DNA of 64,000 nucleotides from Bugula neritina (lineage: Eukaryota > Bryozoa > Gymnolaemata > Cheilostomatida > Bugulidae). The stretch lies in assembly GCA_964035545.1 (NCBI GenBank), contig OZ037773.1, positions 1,260,751-1,324,750 of the forward strand, read 5' to 3'. Every line of letters starts with the position of its first letter. Position 1 is the first letter of the stretch. The translations under genes were made by a program, and so were the position numbers. Under the pieces are notes generated by a model. The model searched no databases. It saw only the letters and a program-made list of their open reading frames with translations, and was not told where the DNA came from. Positions 58,346 to 64,000 of the stretch are shown here, one piece after another.

Positions 58346-61300
58346 ATGTCAACGATGAAACACAAACGACCTCGGTCACATCAATTTATTTTGGAAGACA
58401 GGCTAACACCACCTACTTACCAGGTATTAAAATAGCTAGACTTTTACTACTTAGTTAGGCTACATTTTCTCTTTATTATAAACAGCTAAAGTAATCAAAG
58501 ATGATATTCAGCCGGTTGTGTATTTAATTTGCACATCTGTGTAACAATTGATGGTAACAGTGTACTGTGTTTCGTTCACATTGTGATTAAAAACCTGCAA
58601 CTGTGTTTTATAAACTGAAGTTTAGAAGAACATATTGGTACCAGGTAACTCTCCTTTGGCTGGAGAACCTGTGACATAAATTTGCTGGCCAAATTGCTTA
58701 CCAACTTTTCATTTTTATTAAAGGTGGAGCTGGTCTCTTCAGTGGTCGGCAGAAATACAGTGCTGTGTGTGGGAAATGATAATGGTTTGGACTTTGTTCC
58801 TATTATGGTGATGAAGTCATTATCAGATTTGGTGAAGGATACAGAAGCTAAGAAAGTTATTGTATACCTCAGTCCTGACGGTAAGTCTGGTAACCATAGC
58901 AACCCCTCCATTATTCAGGCTAGTCTTCCAGTCAATCTGCTGGAACACAAGAGCAGCTACCTTGCCATTATCGCATGTCTTTATAGCACACCCATTTACA
59001 ATGTAATAATGGTTTCAGTGCCATCTGAAATAATTAAGTATTAAACTGTGTTTCCTTGGTGTTTGTCTTTCTAAAAAAAGTTTTACTGAAGGTTTTTGTC
59101 TAACTAATCATTAGGAAAGTGTAGTTTACCTAACATAACCATACAGAAACAGTTAGAGCATATATTTCAAATTCCGGAAGAGTAAAACTCGGGTCTCAAA
59201 GCATGACTCAATGCTCAATGATGTCTTTCATGAGAATGCTTGCCAGTCAGTAGTATAATATTTTATTCAGTGGCTTAAGCTTTTTGGTGTACAAACAGTG
59301 CCTGCAGACTATTCAATAAGCATATGGTGTAGTAAGCTTAGAATTACAGAGTTAAAGTACCATACTTGGTGCTGTATTAGTTCTGTACTAGTTCTGTATT
59401 AGCTCAATAGTTGCTCTGTATTGGTTCTGTAGATGAAGCTGGTGCAAAGGCATGCTGTGTTAACGAGCAGAGGGTGCAGCGACACTCTGCATTCAGAACT
59501 TTCAGGTTGAAAGGATTTGGCTCTGAACAGTTGACAGCCGTACCACCAGACTGTGACGTCCTCTGTATGCAGGGGAGACAATGTCTTGATGCCTTGGTTT
59601 CTGGCACACTGGGTAAGGTGCTAGTTTGACTTCCCTTTCTCTCAGCTCTGATTCTCTTTGTTTACTTTTTCTGTCTCTGTTTACTTTCCCTTGCTGTATC
59701 CACTTTGTCTCTTTCTATGCTTGGTCTTTCTCTACTCTACTTTTCTCTACTCCACCTCTCTCTAGTCTACCATCCTCTACTCTACCATCATCTCTCTACT
59801 CTACCATCATCTCTCTACTCTACCATCATCTCTCTACTCTACCATCATCTCTCTACTCTACCATCATCTCTCTACTCTACCATCATCTTTCTAGTCTACC
59901 TCTCTCTACTCTACCATCATCTACTTGAGCTTTCTATTTTCTACCTCAACCATTTCTCAACTTATTTCTACTTAGCATTTCTCTGAGACATTTACTTTGT
60001 CTTTCTAACATGCCTATATTTTTGCAGAATTTTCACAGATGAAACTCATAGTGTTTGATGACTGTCACATTGCATTAGATACTAACTCATCCTATGCCTC
60101 TATTGTGAATCTGCTAAGAGAGAGTCCCTGTCATCATTCCATCAGGATATTTGGACTCACTGCCTCTATTATCAGCACCATCTTGGAGGAACCAAAAGAA
60201 TTGGACAATAAAATTCGTAACCTCGAATATGCTCTGGACAGTTTTGGTGGGTTCCTATTGGCATCAAAGTGTATGGTCTAATCAAGGAGTATATAGTCTG
60301 ATAAAAAAGTATATAGTCTGATAAAAGAGTATATAGTCTGGTAAGAGTATATAGTCTGATAAAAGAGTATATAGTGTAATAAAAGAGTATATAGTTTGGT
60401 CATGTCAGTGTTATAAAGGGAGCTGCTATTTCATGCTGATTATATCATACCCAAAAAGAGAAGATAACTCCAGACTGGTTTGTAGTAGACTTGATGTGAG
60501 TCTAACTAGTGTATTCTATGATGCAGAACTTATTCACCTGCTGTTTCACTTCACAATCTAATACTGACTGTCTTCTTTTTGCTTCTTGTTTCAGTGGAAA
60601 CCACTGCGGATATGAGTGCAATGGAGACTCCGGCTGTGAACAGAGAGGAGAAGACTGCTGTGTACGAAGCAGACGTATCAACAGGAAGTAGTGCTGATCA
60701 GTTAACTCAGACTATCCGATCAGTTCTACAACATTCATATCACTTTCTTGGCGACATGGTTGTCAGTGAGGTGAGCTCTGATTGGCTAGTATTTCATTCA
60801 GTTGTAGTAAGGATATAAGAGCTTAGGCAATGTATCTGTCTGTCTGTCTGTGACTGTTGTTTTAGGCTGACATAGTCAAGGCCCGGTGTATAAATGTGGC
60901 TAAGAAAGACAAGTCTAAAGTAGATAACTTACTTGAATGTGGTGAGAATGCGGGTGGGGTACTTGAGCCACCTCCCCTCTCAACCGAGTGGTATAACATG
61001 CAGACGTGCAAGGATATCCCACGGAGAGTGTTTGAAGAGGTAAACAGTCGGACTGACTTTTGTTATGTTTGTAACCTGCCCTCACATATGATGGCGTGGA
61101 GGTGTCTTTAGTGTACAGTCTGTCATTGCATATTCAGATGGTCATGTGATCATTGTAGTTAAGGTTCCCACTGAATCTGATAATCTATGGTTTAAACCAA
61201 GTTCCTGTGTTGATAATAGCTATTTTAACTTTGTAAAAAATGTGAAGAAGCATGAAAACAACTTGCAGACGTAACTGTGAACTGGTAAACTAGTAGGCAG

Positions 61301-63875
61301 TACATTATATTACTGATTGGCAAACTTTACTAGGTGACTCTCAGTAGTAACTGTACCAGACTTGAGTATATTATGAATTGCCGGAGCAGATTTGTTTCAT
61401 GCTATCCTTAGTCTAACTTATAAATCAGAACATCAATAAATGTGATCATCTCAATAATTGTCGATCTGGATAATATTCAATCAATAATTTTTTAAATAAT
61501 TAATAAATATTTTTATTCGGTTATTGTACTGTAACAACTAACAACCGTTGTAGTTTATAATTCTTGTGAATATTTATAAACCGGTCTGTGATCAACCTTG
61601 TCTGCTAATTGTTGTTTGTGTGAATGCTGCATTCTTAAACCGTGACTCGGGTGGTATACACAAACCCCACACTATTTCAAGAAGTTCCTTGCTCAAAGAC
61701 CCTGGTTTATAGCCTCGAGTTAACCATCCGCGCTCTGTTGCCACAATCATTGCTGAATTGCCATTTTACACACGCAATGTCAGCATAGTTTTGGCAGAAT
61801 ACAATAGTCACGTGATGATGTGAATACTATACAGTCTCGTCACGTGCAGGTGGAGACAACACTGGATGAGTTGGGCGCCTGGTGTGCCGGTTGTGTAGCC
61901 CTCAATATCTGCTCCACTCTTCAGAAGATTGTGGAAAAGACTACGGAACCTTTCACTAAAACCTTGCTTCAGATGGCCTGGACTCAGTTAAAGTATATAC
62001 ACAGTAAGTGCTAACGTGTATGCATAGTAAATTTAAAAACTTACATACATAGTAAGTGCTAAAGTACATACATAGTAAGAGCTAAAGTACATACATAGTA
62101 AGTGCTAAAGTACATACATAGTAAGTGCAAAAGTACATACATAGTAAGTGCTAAAGTACATACATAGTAAGAGCTAAAGTACATACATAGTAAGTGCTAA
62201 AGTACATACATAGTAAGAGCTAAAGTACATACATAGTAAGTGCTAAAGTACATACATGGTAAGTGCTAAAGTATATGCATAGTAAGTATTACTGTATACA
62301 CCATATGTTAGCTATAGTTAAATTAGTTTTACTGCATTCACTAAGAATTACACACACACTTGTTAGATGCTGTACAATGTTTTACTGTAGTGCTACAATG
62401 TTTTACTGTAGTGCTACAATGTTTTACTGCAGTGGTACAATGTTTTACTGCAGTGGTGCAATGTTTTACTGTAGTGGTACAATGTTTTACTGTAGTGGTA
62501 CAATGTGTTACTGTAGTGGTACAATGTTTTACTGTAGTGGTACAATGTGTTACTGTAGTGTTGGTTAAAAAAGCTGCCGAGTCTATGATGGACGAGCAAG
62601 AGCTCCTTCAGCTCTCTACTCCTAAAGTCAGGAAACTAATTTCCATCCTCAAATCTTTCCTGCCAAAGGTATATCCGTATGATTTTCACTACATTCTGTT
62701 CCAATATGTTGATCTGTCAGGTTCAGCTGTAACACACTCCCGGTTCAGTGATTCATCATTCTCTAGTTTCACTTTATACCAGCTGCTTTGCAATTCTCAA
62801 ACTCTTACAAAGTCTTTTTTGGACTGACTTTTGCTATTACTCATAATGCTATTTACATAACTGTAGTGTCTCTACTCGCCAGCCATTGCAGTTAATCCGT
62901 GACATAACGTTATACTGTCACTCGTAGGTGGAGTTTGAAATCACCTCAGCCGTATCCAGTTACACTAAGAACGCAGACGTCAGTTCAGAAGATGGTTCGG
63001 ACATGTCTGACCTTTCTGATGGAGAATCCAATCAGGACCCGGAGTCGTTCACCATCGCTAGGATGAAACAGGAAGCTTCTAAGGGTATGTGTGACATAAT
63101 ATATAGTGTGACATCATAGTATACAGTGTGACATCATAGTGTATAGTGTGACATCATAGTATGTAGTGTGACATCATAGTATATACTGTGACATCATAGT
63201 GTATAGTGTGACATCATAGTATATAGTGTGACATCATAGTATACAGTGTGACATCATAGTACATATATTGTATATAGTATATAGAGTGATATATCTCCAT
63301 TATTTTATACTGTAGACAATGTAGTGAAAGTCAACCAAGAGGAGACAACACTCATAGGACTCGTGTTTGTAAAAAGAAAACATTCTGCATTCGCTTTACA
63401 CAAGTATATCGAGGAGTTGTGCATCTGGGATATGGATATGTACTTCATTAGAAGCACTTACATGATTGGTCAGTAATCTGTAATAAACTATCTGATTGGT
63501 TAGTATTCTGTAATCAACTATCTGATTGGTTAGTATTCTGTAATCAACTAATCCATTGGTCAGTATGCTGGTCAGATTGCTGTAGCGAACTATATGTTAA
63601 TATTTTGTGCAATATGGTCGACAGTGCCTTACCATCTTGTGAGAAGACACGTGATTGGCTGATATGCGCTGACTGTAGGTGCAGATGCTGAGGAGGAGAA
63701 GAATGACGTGATGAAGAGCAAAAAGCAGGACCAGAAGCTGCTGCAGTTCCGTCAGCGTAAGATCAACTTACTGGTGGGAACACAACTCCTTCACTCTGAC
63801 ATTGACCTTCCCAAGTGTAATCTCATAGCCATGTTTGACCCGCCAGGATCCTACAGAGATTACATCAAGTCAAAG
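58346..63875 (+). CDS. Dicer-family ribonuclease, N-terminal helicase part (runs off the window)
   Basis: Eleven exons join in frame: 58346-58423, 58724-58880, 59433-59612, 60028-60246, 60595-60770, 60866-61039, 61850-62003, 62559-62668, 62928-63084, 63316-63468, 63679-63875. About 585 residues follow the animal Dicer helicase: TYQVELV start, DDCH (149-152), GLTAS (181-185), the HEL2i insert, LDELGAWCAGCVA, LSTPKVRKLISIL, LIGLVFVKRKHSAFAL and DIDLPKCNLIAMFD. Dicer cuts double-stranded RNA into siRNAs and miRNAs; the helicase aids substrate recognition. Here Walker A (GSGKT in most Dicers) is replaced by GNDNGLD (43-49), DECH is DDCH, and the EEGVD motif is HSDID, so ATP hydrolysis is unlikely. 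PAZ and RNase III domains would lie to the right. If exon 11 is not spliced at 63875, the frame stops at 63920. Confidence 0.88.
59735..59925. repeat. 19-bp pyrimidine-rich minisatellite in Dicer intron 3
   Basis: About nine units of CTCTACTCTACCATCATCT. The serine-rich open frames over it are artefacts. Confidence 0.92.
60278..60395. repeat. 20-bp tandem repeat in Dicer intron 4
   Basis: About six units of AGTATATAGTCTGATAAAAG begin about 30 bases after the exon 4 donor. Confidence 0.9.
62004..62285. repeat. 23-bp minisatellite built from the Dicer exon 7 splice donor
   Basis: About eleven units of GTAAGTGCTAAAGTACATACATA start exactly at the donor. The exon end reads AAAGTATATACACA and then GTAAGTGCT, so the unit equals the last 14 exon bases plus the first 9 intron bases with few changes. 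Confidence 0.92.
62375..62560. repeat. 21-bp minisatellite built on the Dicer exon 8 splice acceptor
   Basis: About nine units of TGGTACAATGTTTTACTGTAG end at the true acceptor (62558). Each unit carries an acceptor-like TTTACTGTAG. The array is open in the exon 8 frame and would encode repeats of the type VVQCFTV. Confidence 0.92.
63085..63262. repeat. 20-bp tandem repeat at the Dicer exon 9 donor
   Basis: About eight units of GTGTGACATCATAGTATATA begin within four bases of the donor, which reads GTATGTGTGACATAATATATA. Confidence 0.9.
63462..63580. repeat. 31-bp tandem repeat spanning the Dicer exon 10 donor
   Basis: Units containing TGATTGGTTAGTATTCTGTAA recur three to four times. The first is the exon end TGATTG plus donor GTCAGTAATCTGTAA. 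Confidence 0.85.
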
Positions 63876-64000
63876 GTTGGTGCTGCCAAGTTGCTGGTGT
63901 ATGGTGATGAGCTTTGTTGACTTTCTCTCCGTTACCTAATAATACTAACCCCATCAATGATGTGTGGCCAAACAACAGCTTGATTATATATTTATATTAT

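Noticed and set aside
58576-58911. Minus-strand frame of 111 codons
   Set aside because: It is antisense to Dicer exon 2, which matches the helicase start.
59626-59986. Serine-rich plus-strand frames of 93-100 codons
   Set aside because: They come from the 19-bp CTCTACTCTACCATCAT repeat in Dicer intron 3.

Overview
The window looks like a piece of an intron-rich, AT-rich, repeat-rich animal genome. All cellular genes are split by GT-AG introns of about 100 to 5,800 bases, and several families are animal-type: a ZAR1-type 3CxxC zinc-finger pair, a VRK kinase, a rhodopsin-like receptor and a Dicer. The diverged receptor and the mobile-element content suggest an invertebrate, perhaps a sponge or cnidarian, but I cannot place the species.

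Layout, left to right. 1-7800: two head-to-tail copies of a non-coding DNA element, the second interrupted by an almost intact LTR retrotransposon (1116-6792, minus strand). 9420-10244 (minus): the first three exons of a membrane-anchored GH35 beta-galactosidase whose remaining exons must lie left of the window if the gene is intact. 11791-22806 (plus): a 13-exon VRK-family kinase. Its ninth intron holds a complete two-exon ZAR1-like gene on the other strand (18249-18924), and a second ZAR1-like gene follows at 23181-23854 (minus). 23855-29832: mostly featureless, with a 350-base GA tract. 29833-36214 (plus): a seven-exon flavin monooxygenase. 38229-49013 (plus): an eight-exon seven-transmembrane receptor. 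50822-56016 (minus): a nine-exon cytosolic tryptophanyl-tRNA synthetase. 56870-58045: a decayed RTE-like LINE. 58346-end (plus): the helicase half of a Dicer, cut by the window edge.

I rebuilt the exon chains by hand. Every chain keeps reading frame across all junctions and matches its family end to end. The genes do not form an obvious pathway; ZAR1-like proteins and Dicer both act on RNA, but the distance argues against co-regulation.

The most unusual signals are these. (1) Minisatellites sit on or beside splice sites in VRK, FMO, the receptor, the tRNA synthetase and Dicer; in several the repeat unit contains the splice site, and three arrays keep the exon's reading frame open. (2) The retrotransposon has Ty3/gypsy-type enzymes in Ty1/copia order (protease-integrase-RT-RNase H), and its LTR carries a cluster of heat-shock-element-like motifs just upstream of a TATA box. 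(3) The Dicer helicase has lost its Walker A motif.
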